A DNA stretch of 9,354 nucleotides, taken from Campylobacteraceae bacterium (lineage in GTDB: Bacteria > Campylobacterota > Campylobacteria > Campylobacterales > Sulfurovaceae). The notes under the pieces are model-generated. The model did no database searches. It was not told the origin of the DNA and saw only the letters and a program-made list of their open reading frames with translations. Where the stretch lies: positions 1 through 9,354 of the forward strand of contig JALVVQ010000218.1 in the NCBI GenBank assembly GCA_027023325.1. Reading direction: 5' to 3'. Below are positions 1 through 7,212 of this stretch, in pieces. Made by a program: the position numbers and the translations under genes. Each line of letters starts with the position of its first letter. Position 1 is the first letter of the stretch.

Positions 1-1664
1 ATGTCTATCAGGTCATGAATGGCCGAGGGGGCGGTTGGCCTCTGACGATTGTGATGACACCAGATGCCAAACCTTTCTGGTCAGCGACCTACCTCCCCAA
101 AGAGAATCTACTGGATGTCCTCACGCAGATACGCGATGTTTATACAAAAAATAAAGGGAAAATTACCACTGCTACTGAAGAAATCGCTACACTTATACAG
201 CGCTCAGATCGACAGAAAGGTCACAATGAGGACTCCAATCTCACACGGGTTCTTACGCGTTTTGACACATCAATCAAGGGGAGCTTTGATGAGATGAGCG
301 GTGGCTTCGGTACGGCACCAAAATTTCCCAGAGCCACCCTACTCGAAGCCATGCTGGATCTCTACAGCACCCATCACGACAAAACACTTCTGGGTATGGT
401 GGAGACCACGCTTCAGGCCATGGCAAGAGGCGGTATCTATGACCAGATAGAGAGTGGATTTTTCCGATACAGTGTCGATGGACAATGGCACATTCCTCAT
501 TTTGAGAAAATGCTTTATACCCAGGCAGAGCTCATCCGTGTCTATACCAAAGCTTACCTCATCACGCACAACCCCTTTTACAAAGAAATAGTGGATGACC
601 TTGTCACTTTTATCCACAAACGCTTCGACAAGGATCATCTACTCCACAGTGCCAGCGATGCAGACAGCCTCTCTGACAACGGGAAAAAAGAAGAAGGGTA
701 CTACTTTGTATTTCGCTATGATGAGACGCTGGATTTTCTCAAAAGCAAAGGGCATACGACAGAAGAAGCAAAAAAGATATTGGACTATTTTCATATCACC
801 AAAGACGGTAATTTTGAACATAGCACTACCAATCCCCATATCCAGGAAAGTAAACCCTTGGCAAATCTAGCAAAAATCAAACAAGAGCTCACCTTGCTAC
901 GATCCCAAAAATCCTACCCCTTTGTCGACAATAAAATACTCACTTCCTGGAATGCCATGACCATCTCAGCACTAACATTAGCAGCAAGAATAGACCCAAA
1001 ATATGGCATAGAAGCGCATACACGCATGGAAGCCCTGCTCTCCTCTCTGTATGTTAAAAAAAGACTCTATCATCAAAAGCTCTCAAGCCATCCCCTTAAA
1101 GTGCTCGCAGTGTTTGAGGACTATGCCTTTTTGATCGATGCACTGGTAGATCTATATGGGATTGACTATGACGACACCTACCTCACGCTCGCCCAGACAC
1201 TCACCCAAGAGGCGATCAGGAAATTTTACGATCAGGGAAGCTGGAATCTCAGTGATGATGCCTACAAGACCAAAGCAGGACTCTACGACAGTGCCTACGC
1301 CTCTCCTGCCTCTGTCATGATCAGAGCTCTGTTCAAACTCTCCCTCCTGACAGACGACACTGTACTGCATGAAGTAGCCGGCAAGTCCATCAAACAAAAT
1401 CCAAAACTCCTGCGTACCTACCCCGACGGCATCGCCACTGCTTTTGATACTTTTTTGGGCTACAAAAAAGGATACACCGTCCTCAAGTCCACCAAACAAG
1501 CGCTTCTAGGGGAACGGAAGCGCATAGAGGCACTTACATACCCTTATCTACTGACAAGAGCCATACCTCTTGATCAGCCATTATGGTTGGCATGCAGTAT
1601 GCAACTCTGCTTTGCAACGGATAAAGTATTGGAGAATGTCTTAGAGAAAATAGAGAAGCGATAA
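1..1664 (+). CDS. DUF255/YyaL-family thioredoxin domain-containing protein (5' partial)
   Basis: The frame is open from the window edge (codons in phase from position 3, reading VYQVMNGRGGGWPLT), so the ATG at 15 is internal and the gene starts upstream. The family (bacterial YyaL, animal SSP411) is usually about 650-700 residues: an N-terminal thioredoxin-like DUF255 domain followed by an (alpha/alpha)6-barrel domain resembling N-acylglucosamine 2-epimerases and six-hairpin glycosidases. About 550 residues are present. Numbering from the ATG at 15, visible landmarks are GGWPLT at 6-11 (end of the thioredoxin fold), GGFGTAPKFP at 96-105, HIPHFEKMLY at 159-168, DNKILTSWNAM at 305-315 and FEDYAFLIDALVDLY at 367-381. 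The C-terminus carries two cysteines (CSMQLC, 527-532). The CxxC-type site of the thioredoxin domain, if present, lies outside the window. The reaction is not established for the family. Family assignment is firm; function is unknown. Confidence 0.9.
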   Translation, partial: VYQVMNGRGGGWPLTIVMTPDAKPFWSATYLPKENLLDVLTQIRDVYTKNKGKITTATEEIATLIQRSDRQKGHNEDSNLTRVLTRFDTSIKGSFDEMSGGFGTAPKFPRATLLEAMLDLYSTHHDKTLLGMVETTLQAMARGGIYDQIESGFFRYSVDGQWHIPHFEKMLYTQAELIRVYTKAYLITHNPFYKEIVDDLVTFIHKRFDKDHLLHSASDADSLSDNGKKEEGYYFVFRYDETLDFLKSKGHTTEEAKKILDYFHITKDGNFEHSTTNPHIQESKPLANLAKIKQELTLLRSQKSYPFVDNKILTSWNAMTISALTLAARIDPKYGIEAHTRMEALLSSLYVKKRLYHQKLSSHPLKVLAVFEDYAFLIDALVDLYGIDYDDTYLTLAQTLTQEAIRKFYDQGSWNLSDDAYKTKAGLYDSAYASPASVMIRALFKLSLLTDDTVLHEVAGKSIKQNPKLLRTYPDGIATAFDTFLGYKKGYTVLKSTKQALLGERKRIEALTYPYLLTRAIPLDQPLWLACSMQLCFATDKVLENVLEKIEKR

Positions 1665-1673
1665 GAGATATTT

Positions 1674-1682
1674 TGGTAGAAT
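1674..1682 (+). promoter_or_regulatory. Putative extended -10 promoter for the small lipoprotein gene
   Basis: TGGTAGAAT fits the extended -10 pattern TGnTAnAAT and lies 10 nt after the stop of the upstream gene. The end of the element is 28 nt before the lipoprotein ATG, which would give a leader of roughly 20 nt containing the AAAGGA ribosome site at 1698-1703. I see no convincing -35 box; Campylobacterota sigma-70 promoters often lack one. It suggests the lipoprotein can be expressed independently of its neighbour. Confidence 0.4.
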
Positions 1683-1710
1683 AGTCTAAAACAATACAAA
1701 GGACTCTTCA

Positions 1711-2106
1711 ATGCAAAAGAGAATAATATTTTCACTCTTGGTAGGGTTACTCTCATTGACAGGATGTGTATCTCAGCCAGATCAGGCCAATACATCAAGT
1801 ACTATTCAGATTCGCTACTCTGCCTATTTAGGGAAGACTATTCCACTATTTATTTTGAGGAATGGCACTCCCTACAGAAAAAAAGTACTCCCAGATGGAA
1901 GCAAGCGTTATGCTTGGAACTCTGGAAACAACAGACCTTATAGACATAGCACGCTTATAGGGGAATGGGAGGAAGATGACTGGATGCACGGAGAGTGTGA
2001 GATTCAGCTACTCACTGATTCGCAGGGACGCATCACGGCCATCTATGCGTACAACAACAGAAGAAAAAACTGGGATGCTGGACGCTGTCGGGACTATCTA
2101 AAGTAA
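1711..2106 (+). CDS. Small putative lipoprotein, function unknown
   Basis: 131 residues. The N-terminus is a lipoprotein signal: MQKR, then a hydrophobic run, then the lipobox LTGC with the lipidated Cys at 19, so the mature protein should be a membrane-anchored periplasmic protein of about 113 residues. The start is supported by AAAGGA 7 nt before the ATG. The mature part has the pattern 'RNGTPYRKKVLPDGSKRYAW' (50-69), an acidic/aromatic stretch (EWEEDDW, 85-91), then GECEIQLLTDSQGRITAIYAYNN (94-116) and a final GRC at 124-126. This order (G-P, then DG..Y, then C...DsqGrI, then a late C) recalls small BamE/SmpA-like lipoproteins, with Cys96 and Cys126 able to form a disulfide. That resemblance is an inference from pattern only. 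I cannot name a specific family. It converges on the cysteine synthase gene, with 24 nt between the stop codons. Confidence 0.8.
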   Translation: MQKRIIFSLLVGLLSLTGCVSQPDQANTSSTIQIRYSAYLGKTIPLFILRNGTPYRKKVLPDGSKRYAWNSGNNRPYRHSTLIGEWEEDDWMHGECEIQLLTDSQGRITAIYAYNNRRKNWDAGRCRDYLK

Positions 2107-2130
2107 TAATTGAGGGCATCTTCGGAAGTC

Positions 2131-3048
2131 TTACTCGTATAGCGCCGAACTCAAGTATCGTTCTCCCGTATCACAGAGAATCGTTACAATTACTTTTCCC
2201 TGATTCTCTTCTCGCTGTGCCAACAGTGATGCAGCATAAACATTCGCTCCCGAGGAGATACCCACCAGCAATCCCTCCTCTTTTGCCAAGGATCTAGAGG
2301 TCTCTGCCGCCTCTTCATCAGTGACTTGGACGATTTCATCATAAATCTTGGTATTGAGTACATCCGGTACAAATCCTGCACCAATCCCCTGTATACCGTG
2401 CGGTGCTGCATTCTCGCCACTCAAAACAGCAGACTTTGTAGGCTCTACAGCAACAACCTCTATCTCAGGATTATGCTTTTTAAGTATCTCTCCCACTCCA
2501 GTGATCGTACCACCTGTACCTACTCCAGTCACGAAGATATCAACCCTCCCTCGGGTATCCTCCCATATCTCAGGAGCCGTACTCTCACGGTGAATCTCTG
2601 GGTTGGCTCTGTTGGCAAATTGCAGAGGAATATAGGCATTTTCTGTTTCATTAAAGATCTCGACTGCTTTGTCTATAGATCCCTGCATTCCCAGAGTGGC
2701 ATCCGTCAGCACCAGCTCTGCCCCCAGCGCACCAAGAATGCGTCTTCGCTCCACGCTCATAGAGTCTGGCATGGTCAGGATAAGCCTCAACTCCTCTGCT
2801 GCACAGACAGCTGCCAAACCTATACCTGTATTGCCGCTAGTAGGCTCGATGATTGTTGTCTCGTAATTGATCAGGTTATTTTTGAGCGCATCTTGGATCA
2901 TGCTGTATCCGATGCGGTCCTTGACTGAATGCGTTGGGTTGAGAAACTCGCATTTCCCCAGCACTATGGTTTCATTTGTGCTGGCTCTTTTAAGTTTGAC
3001 CAGTGGCGTCTTTCCGATTAGTTCCGTCACATTTTGTGCATATTTCAT
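2131..3048 (-). CDS. cysK: Cysteine synthase (O-acetylserine sulfhydrylase, PLP-dependent)
   Basis: Makes cysteine from O-acetylserine and sulfide in the cytoplasm; fold-type II PLP enzyme, 305 residues from the start used here. Numbered from that start: the N-terminal ELIGKTPLVKL motif at 9-19, the PLP lysine in NPTHSVKDRIG (Lys43), the substrate loop TSGNTG at 70-75, the phosphate loop GVGTGGT at 175-181, and SSGAN at 265-269, whose first Ser contacts the PLP ring nitrogen in the family. I chose the ATG at 3048 because AGGAG sits 6 nt upstream (3055-3059) and the N-terminus then matches relatives; an in-frame ATG at 3069 would add 7 residues but has no good ribosome site and lies close to the predicted transcription start. 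The THS before VKDR, where CysK usually has GGS, and the general look are closer to Campylobacter proteins named CysM, so cysM is an acceptable alternative name. A cystathionine beta-synthase role is less likely but cannot be excluded from sequence alone. Confidence 0.92.
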   Translation of the reverse strand: MKYAQNVTELIGKTPLVKLKRASTNETIVLGKCEFLNPTHSVKDRIGYSMIQDALKNNLINYETTIIEPTSGNTGIGLAAVCAAEELRLILTMPDSMSVERRRILGALGAELVLTDATLGMQGSIDKAVEIFNETENAYIPLQFANRANPEIHRESTAPEIWEDTRGRVDIFVTGVGTGGTITGVGEILKKHNPEIEVVAVEPTKSAVLSGENAAPHGIQGIGAGFVPDVLNTKIYDEIVQVTDEEAAETSRSLAKEEGLLVGISSGANVYAASLLAQREENQGKVIVTILCDTGERYLSSALYE

Positions 3049-3054
3049 ACGCTT

Positions 3055-3059
3055 CTCCT
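3055..3059 (-). promoter_or_regulatory. Shine-Dalgarno that fixes the cysteine synthase start
   Basis: On the minus strand AGGAG is followed by 6 nt and the ATG at 3048. The alternative in-frame ATG at 3069 has no comparable site, so this element decides between the two starts. Confidence 0.7.
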
Positions 3060-3088
3060 GTAGGGACATTAGATACCCATAGAGCTGG

Positions 3089-3094
3089 ATTATA
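3089..3094 (-). promoter_or_regulatory. Putative -10 box (TATAAT) of the cysteine synthase gene
   Basis: A perfect TATAAT on the minus strand, preceded by TTG, in the 188-nt gap behind metY. Transcription would start near 3082 and give a leader of about 34 nt containing AGGAG. There is no clear TTGACA box; the region just upstream is very AT-rich. The gap also contains a GC-richer stretch (about 3165-3220) with a 5-bp AGGGG/CCCCT pairing. It lacks a proper T-run, so I do not call it a terminator for metY. Confidence 0.45.
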
Positions 3095-3236
3095 CAATAA
3101 ATTGCTATATATATCTCACTATGACTGTATTATTACCGCACCAATAAATAATTTAAATTTTTGAAGGGGCGAGAAGAGCACAAAGTTTCCGCCTGCACTC
3201 TGCAAGAGATTGGTACCCCTATTACATATTCTAGAT

Positions 3237-4502
3237 TTACCCCTCTATAGCCTGCGCCAAATCTGCAATAAGATCGACAGGATGCTCCAGTCCGATACTC
3301 AGACGGATCAAACCACCTGTCACACCTGCACCGACTAGCTCCTGCTCAGAAAGCTGCTGATGAGTAGTGCTGGCTGGATGGGTAGCAATCGACTTACTGT
3401 CCCCAATATTGACTACTAACTTGAAAAGTTTTAATGCGTCTGCTACCCGCTGGGCTTCCTCTTTGCTCTTAAGCTCAAATCCAAGCAAACCGCTTGCCAT
3501 ACCTTCTGTAAAATACTTTTGACAAAGTGCATGATCAGGACTACTTGTGAGTCCTGAGTAATTGACTTTTTTGACCTTGGGATGTCCTTCCAAAAATTTC
3601 GCTATCTCTAGGGCACTTTCAGAATGCTGCTTCATGCGTAATGCTAGTGTCTCAAGACCCTGTATTAGGAGCCATGAATTAAAAGGGCTGGGCGTGGCAC
3701 CAAAATCACGCAGCAGTGCCAATCTCGCTCTCAGAGAAAACGGTGGTAATCCTACTTCAGTATAGACAAGTCCATGATAGCTCTCATCCGGCTCAGTAAA
3801 ATGACTATATCGGTGGTTGTCTGCCAGCTTCTCAAGAATCATTCGACTCTCAACCATTACTCCACCCAATGCCAGCCCTTGACCTGTGGTATATTTACTC
3901 GTACTATGCACCACAACATCAGCACCCAAAGTCAATGGCTTACAAAGTATAGGTGTTGCCACAGTATTGTCCGCACATAGAAGTATCCTGTGTTTTGCGG
4001 CAATTGCAGCGATTTTTCCTATATCCGTCAGCTCTACACTGGGATTAGGGATTACCTCAAAAAAGATCATCTTGCTGCGTGCATCGATCAACTGTTCCAT
4101 GGCATCCAAGTCATGAATATCAAAATATCTTGCTTCGATCCCAAAGCGCTTAAGTGTGTGCCCTGTTAGTGTCGTGGTGCCTCCATACGCCTGCTTGGCT
4201 ACGAGAATATTGTCTCCTGCTTCAGCCACATTGGCAAACGCATAAAAGATCGCTGAGGCACCACTGGCCGTAGCAATAGCTCCTGCACCCTCTTCCATCA
4301 ATGCAAAACGCTTCTCCAATACCTCTGTAGTGGGGTTCATCAGGCGAGTATATATGTTGCCCAAATCCTTGAGCGCGAACAGATCCGCAGCATGTTCCGT
4401 ACTATCAAATGCATAGGCTGTTGTCTGATAGATAGGTACTGCCATCGTACCCTGTTCATTACCGTCATAGCCTCCATGCAAGGCAATTGTCTCTTGGTGC
4501 AT
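3237..4502 (-). CDS. metY: O-acetylhomoserine sulfhydrylase (aminocarboxypropyltransferase), MetY-type
   Basis: Cytoplasmic PLP enzyme of the Cys/Met metabolism family. It joins O-acetylhomoserine with sulfide to give homocysteine for methionine synthesis. It is 421 residues from this start, the usual MetY length. Numbered from the second Met: PIYQTTAY at 23-30, YTRLMNPTT at 51-59 (active-site Tyr/Arg contributed to the neighbouring subunit), SGASAI at 80-85, Asp178 in CADNT (binds the PLP ring nitrogen), and the PLP lysine Lys203 in HSTSKYTTGQG. The MetY-type insertion leading to ESYHGLVYTEVG (240-251) separates it from the shorter MetB/MetC/MetZ enzymes. Two Met codons occur in a row (4505 and 4502); AAGGA is only 3 nt from the first but 6 nt from the second, and family members begin M-x-QETIALH, so 4502 is preferred. 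Its promoter and the separate cysteine synthase promoter suggest two transcripts, although read-through is possible. It acts beside CysK as a second sulfide-fixing step. Confidence 0.94.
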   Translation of the reverse strand: MHQETIALHGGYDGNEQGTMAVPIYQTTAYAFDSTEHAADLFALKDLGNIYTRLMNPTTEVLEKRFALMEEGAGAIATASGASAIFYAFANVAEAGDNILVAKQAYGGTTTLTGHTLKRFGIEARYFDIHDLDAMEQLIDARSKMIFFEVIPNPSVELTDIGKIAAIAAKHRILLCADNTVATPILCKPLTLGADVVVHSTSKYTTGQGLALGGVMVESRMILEKLADNHRYSHFTEPDESYHGLVYTEVGLPPFSLRARLALLRDFGATPSPFNSWLLIQGLETLALRMKQHSESALEIAKFLEGHPKVKKVNYSGLTSSPDHALCQKYFTEGMASGLLGFELKSKEEAQRVADALKLFKLVVNIGDSKSIATHPASTTHQQLSEQELVGAGVTGGLIRLSIGLEHPVDLIADLAQAIEG

Positions 4503-4532
4503 CATTGATCCTTCATAAAAAATAATGGTTCA

Positions 4533-4538
4533 ATTATA
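4533..4538 (-). promoter_or_regulatory. Putative -10 box (TATAAT) of metY
   Basis: A perfect TATAAT on the minus strand preceded by GTG, in the 138-nt gap behind cpoB. The predicted transcription start near 4526 leaves a leader of about 22-25 nt, too short for a riboswitch. No TTGACA box is visible. The rest of the gap (4539-4643) is AT-rich and holds only weak pairings, such as TGGA/TCCA around 4580-4593; I find no convincing intrinsic terminator for the upstream tol genes. Confidence 0.45.
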
Positions 4539-4643
4539 CACTTTTTTGACTACTATTTATTGAATTTTCCCTTATTTCTGGACGAAAAATCCAACCATCA
4601 CTTTGCTTGATAAGAAAGGGGAATATTCATTCTCAAGACTGCG

Positions 4644-5426
4644 CTATAGATGCCTTTTTGCCACTTTTGCACTACCTGTATCGGGATATCCATCCACGAT
4701 CGCCTGAAAAAATCTCTTTGCTTGAGATTTGTCGCCCCTCTTTTCCAGGGAGATCCCTGTATGCAGCAGCAGTGTATCCATATAGTTAGCATTTTCATTA
4801 GCACCTGCGCTGACCTTATAATAAGCGATTGCATCCACATATTTTTTGGTTCTGTAAGCGATCTCCCCTAGATAGAAGTTGGTAGAAGCTTTTTTGTACC
4901 CTCGTGCTTTTAGGATATCAAATCGAAGTTTTGCCATACTGTATTTTTTTTTCTTGACCAGTCGAACCCCTCTGCTGTAAAGTGCTGCCGAATCTGCTTT
5001 CGTTAGCCTACTCTCGCTTTTTTTCTCTTTTTTAGGCTGCTCTTCTGATGTAGCTATTGACTTACTGTTGTCTTTGACTACCTTGATACTGGTATTTTTT
5101 AGTACTTTTTTCAGTTCTCTTTTGGAGACATACTCGCTATTTATTTTGTCGATCATGCCGCTAAGATCCTGCAATAGTTTGGCATCTGATCGGCTACCCG
5201 TATTTGCCTCTTTTTGTTGTACTCGATTAAGCGAGATTCCCAGTCCCTCTACAATTGATTTCAGCCCCTCTACCTCCTGCTTAAGCTGAGAAATCTCTTC
5301 CTGAAGGGAGATAATTGCATTACGGTTTTTCTTTGCAGAACCAAGAGAAGAAGTGTTGCCATAGACCGAAGGCTCTGCCAAAATAGTAACCACTCCCAGT
5401 ATCAAAATAAGAAATAAATGACGCAT
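4644..5426 (-). CDS. cpoB: Tol-Pal system protein CpoB/YbgF
   Basis: 260 residues, last gene of the tol cluster. It has an N-terminal signal peptide (hydrophobic 4-17; cleavage after Ala17 or Gly23), a heptad-like coiled coil at about 36-72 (ISLQEEISQLKQEVEGLKSIV), a second helical/charged stretch to about 140, and a C-terminal TPR region at about 144-260. TPR signs are YSRGVRLVKKKKYSMAKLRF, STNFYLGEIAYRTKKYVDAIAYY and the family-typical end GDKSQAKRFFQAIVDGYPDTGSAKVAKRHL, cited here by positions 231-260. This coiled-coil plus TPR order is that of E. coli CpoB, a periplasmic protein that binds TolA and coordinates peptidoglycan synthesis with outer-membrane constriction. GGAG 6 nt before the ATG overlaps the end of pal, and the gap to pal is 12 nt, so the two are co-expressed. 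An A9 tract (4944-4952 on the plus strand as T9) encodes the Lys run at 158-161. Confidence 0.9.
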   Translation of the reverse strand: MRHLFLILILGVVTILAEPSVYGNTSSLGSAKKNRNAIISLQEEISQLKQEVEGLKSIVEGLGISLNRVQQKEANTGSRSDAKLLQDLSGMIDKINSEYVSKRELKKVLKNTSIKVVKDNSKSIATSEEQPKKEKKSESRLTKADSAALYSRGVRLVKKKKYSMAKLRFDILKARGYKKASTNFYLGEIAYRTKKYVDAIAYYKVSAGANENANYMDTLLLHTGISLEKRGDKSQAKRFFQAIVDGYPDTGSAKVAKRHL

Positions 5427-5438
5427 GCCTATCTCCCT

Positions 5439-5954
5439 TTAGTTGTAGTCAGCACGCCGATTCTCTTGATAGCAGTTTTTTGTGCCATCTTCACAAACTG
5501 GGTTACTCTCACCATAGCTGACTACCTTTATTTTTTTAGCAGGGACACCTTTGGAAACCATTGTATCTTTCACAGCCTTTGCCCTTCTCAACCCCAATGC
5601 ATAGTTGTATTCATCCGTACCGAACTCATCACTATTTCCCTCGACCTTAATCACAGATTTATTTTTAAGCGTACTGCTGTCTCTGGCTATTTTACTTTTC
5701 TCTTTCTGGCTAAGCTTATTACTATTGTATGCAAAATGTACACTGTTTTTTCCATTACCATATTTACCATTTGCATTACTGCTACCCTGTCTGCCATCAT
5801 TTCCATTTGTATCTACACCTGCACCATCCAGAGTCACGGTATCTGAAGCAACCATTGTGGCGCCATCAGGATTAGGTGAAGCCACCTGCTGTGTACATCC
5901 GTTCAGTGTCAGAAGTATGACAATTGCTGTTAATGCTATGCTACTTTTTTTCAT
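5439..5954 (-). CDS. pal: Peptidoglycan-associated lipoprotein Pal
   Basis: 171 residues, an outer-membrane lipoprotein that binds peptidoglycan and interacts with TolB and TolA. It has a signal peptide with lipobox LNGC (Cys20), a flexible Gly/Asn/Asp-rich linker at about 25-70, and an OmpA-like domain at about 72-171. The peptidoglycan-binding signature is clear: VEGNSDEFGTDEYNYALGLRRAKAV (104-128), with Asp109 and the Arg pair 123-124 expected to hold diaminopimelate as in other OmpA-like domains. VVSYGESNPVC and ENRRADY follow. Cys154 and Cys161 probably form a disulfide. The protein stops soon after NRRADY, a short but not unusual end. AAAGG is separated from the ATG by a pure A run. It lies 22 nt after tolB and 12 nt before cpoB. 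Confidence 0.95.
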   Translation of the reverse strand: MKKSSIALTAIVILLTLNGCTQQVASPNPDGATMVASDTVTLDGAGVDTNGNDGRQGSSNANGKYGNGKNSVHFAYNSNKLSQKEKSKIARDSSTLKNKSVIKVEGNSDEFGTDEYNYALGLRRAKAVKDTMVSKGVPAKKIKVVSYGESNPVCEDGTKNCYQENRRADYN

Positions 5955-5976
5955 TTTTTTCCTTTATGTGTGTTGG

Positions 5977-7212
5977 TTACCAATCAATCGATTGAATTTT
6001 TCGATTTCCCAAAGGGAACAACATTGTTTGATTGGTTTGCAATCCGATATATCCTATTGCATTGACTCCTCTGTCCCGCTTAATATAGAGCACAGTATTG
6101 CCATCTGGAGCAAAACGAGGGAACTGATTGCTTCCCCCACTGGTCAATGGTCTGACACTGCCACCTGCACTATTTGCAAGATATATATTGAATTTTCCCG
6201 CTCCTTCTTTGCTGGAATAAACAATTTTCTCGCCAAAGGTATCGCAGCTATTATTTTTCTTTCCATGAAAAATTAGTTGCATGACTGCTTTACTCCCTAT
6301 CTGCTTCTTATAAATATTAGGTCGACCTATACGATCAGAGACAAAGGTAATAGAACGCTCATTGTCACTGTATTTTCCGTTCACATCAATACCACTAAAA
6401 GTAGTAAGTCTTTTTGCTCTCTGGCTTGATACATCAAATTCATAGATGTCAGGCTGAAAATTAGGTGCCATAGTAAGAAGCAGTTTGCTTCCATCCTTAC
6501 TCACATCTGAACAAATCAACATGCCTGAAGATGAGACAATCTGCCTCCTCTTTCCGCTATAGATATTGAGATGGAAGATTGTGGGTGTACCCGTCTCATA
6601 GGAAGTATAATAGAATCCTCGCTGCTTAGGATCACCCCACTGTGGAAAAAGATTTAGTCCACCGCGAATCACTGTTTTAGTATAATTAAATGTATAATCA
6701 GCCAAGAGTATTTCGCTCTGCTTTTTCCCCGTATAGCGTGTAAAAACCACATAGCGATTGATCCATGCAATAGACCTATACCCTAAAGCATCATTCAGGT
6801 CAGTGGTAGCTTTGTGTGCTACAAATGGAAATTTCGACACAGAAGGAATGGTATATTTTTTTTCCAAAATAATCTTTGAATTGGTACCCTTGAGAAGTCG
6901 CACCATTAGCAATGCATTAGGCTTGTTCTCTATAAAATTATATTTCAATACATATTCTTTGGCTCGTATTTTTGGTGCGATACTACTATCATACGCACCT
7001 GAATAATACATTTTATCTGGAATAAAATTTCCACTGATTTTAAGGTCAGAAACAAATACCTTATGTAATTTTTTAGAGATTGTAGTAAGAGAAGTGCTGC
7101 TATCAATGATAGCGACACTTGCTCTCTGGTCTACATCTTTAGATATTTTAAGTTTCGCATCCGGTGCGGCCAAAAGAAATAGAGGTAAAAGGTATAAAAA
7201 AAATGTTTTCAT
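5977..7212 (-). CDS. tolB: Tol-Pal system beta-propeller protein TolB
   Basis: 411 residues, close to the usual TolB length. It is a periplasmic protein that shuttles between Pal and the TolA C-terminal domain. A signal peptide is seen at 1-16 (FLYLLPLFLLAA, cleavage before PDA). An N-terminal mixed domain runs to about 135, with the typical ISGNF motif (59-63). A propeller of repeated blades follows from about 145: SIAWINRYVVFTRY, FPQWGDPKQRGFYYTSY, SDVSKDGSKLLLTMA then DIYEFDV, ITFVSDRIGRPNIYKKQI, EKIVYSSKEGAGKFNIYLA, and NQFPRFAPDGNTVLYIKRD. Each shows the 'SxDG..l.f.s...g...IY..' pattern of WD40-like PD40 repeats. The ribosome site is weak (TTGGAT 5 nt before the ATG). The gene starts 200 nt after tolA and has its own strong-looking promoter, so its supply may be set apart from TolQRA. 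Confidence 0.93.
   Translation of the reverse strand: MKTFFLYLLPLFLLAAPDAKLKISKDVDQRASVAIIDSSTSLTTISKKLHKVFVSDLKISGNFIPDKMYYSGAYDSSIAPKIRAKEYVLKYNFIENKPNALLMVRLLKGTNSKIILEKKYTIPSVSKFPFVAHKATTDLNDALGYRSIAWINRYVVFTRYTGKKQSEILLADYTFNYTKTVIRGGLNLFPQWGDPKQRGFYYTSYETGTPTIFHLNIYSGKRRQIVSSSGMLICSDVSKDGSKLLLTMAPNFQPDIYEFDVSSQRAKRLTTFSGIDVNGKYSDNERSITFVSDRIGRPNIYKKQIGSKAVMQLIFHGKKNNSCDTFGEKIVYSSKEGAGKFNIYLANSAGGSVRPLTSGGSNQFPRFAPDGNTVLYIKRDRGVNAIGYIGLQTNQTMLFPLGNRKIQSIDW

Noticed and set aside
2104..2133. Bidirectional terminator between the convergent lipoprotein and cysteine synthase genes
   Set aside because: CTTCGGAAG is present but gives too few base pairs for a stem, and flanking T/A runs are missing.
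2326..2928. Open frame of 200 codons on the plus strand across the cysteine synthase gene
   Set aside because: It is fully antisense to a gene with intact PLP-enzyme motifs, has no family-like features and no ribosome site.
3160..3236. Intrinsic terminator behind metY
   Set aside because: AGGGG/CCCCT could pair across about 55 nt, but the interior pairs poorly and no proper T-run follows.
4539..4643. Intrinsic terminator behind cpoB
   Set aside because: Only 4-bp stems (TGGA/TCCA, ATCA/TGAT) and the GAATATTC palindrome are seen, with no stem followed by a T-run.
4598..4840. Open frame on the minus strand overlapping the cpoB 3' end in another frame
   Set aside because: The cpoB frame has clear TPR repeats and a family-typical end; this alternative has none.
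5605..6276. Open frame of 223 codons on the plus strand across pal and tolB
   Set aside because: Its hydrophobic, Phe/Leu-rich translation mirrors the Lys/Ser-rich codons of the opposite strand; both sense genes are well supported.
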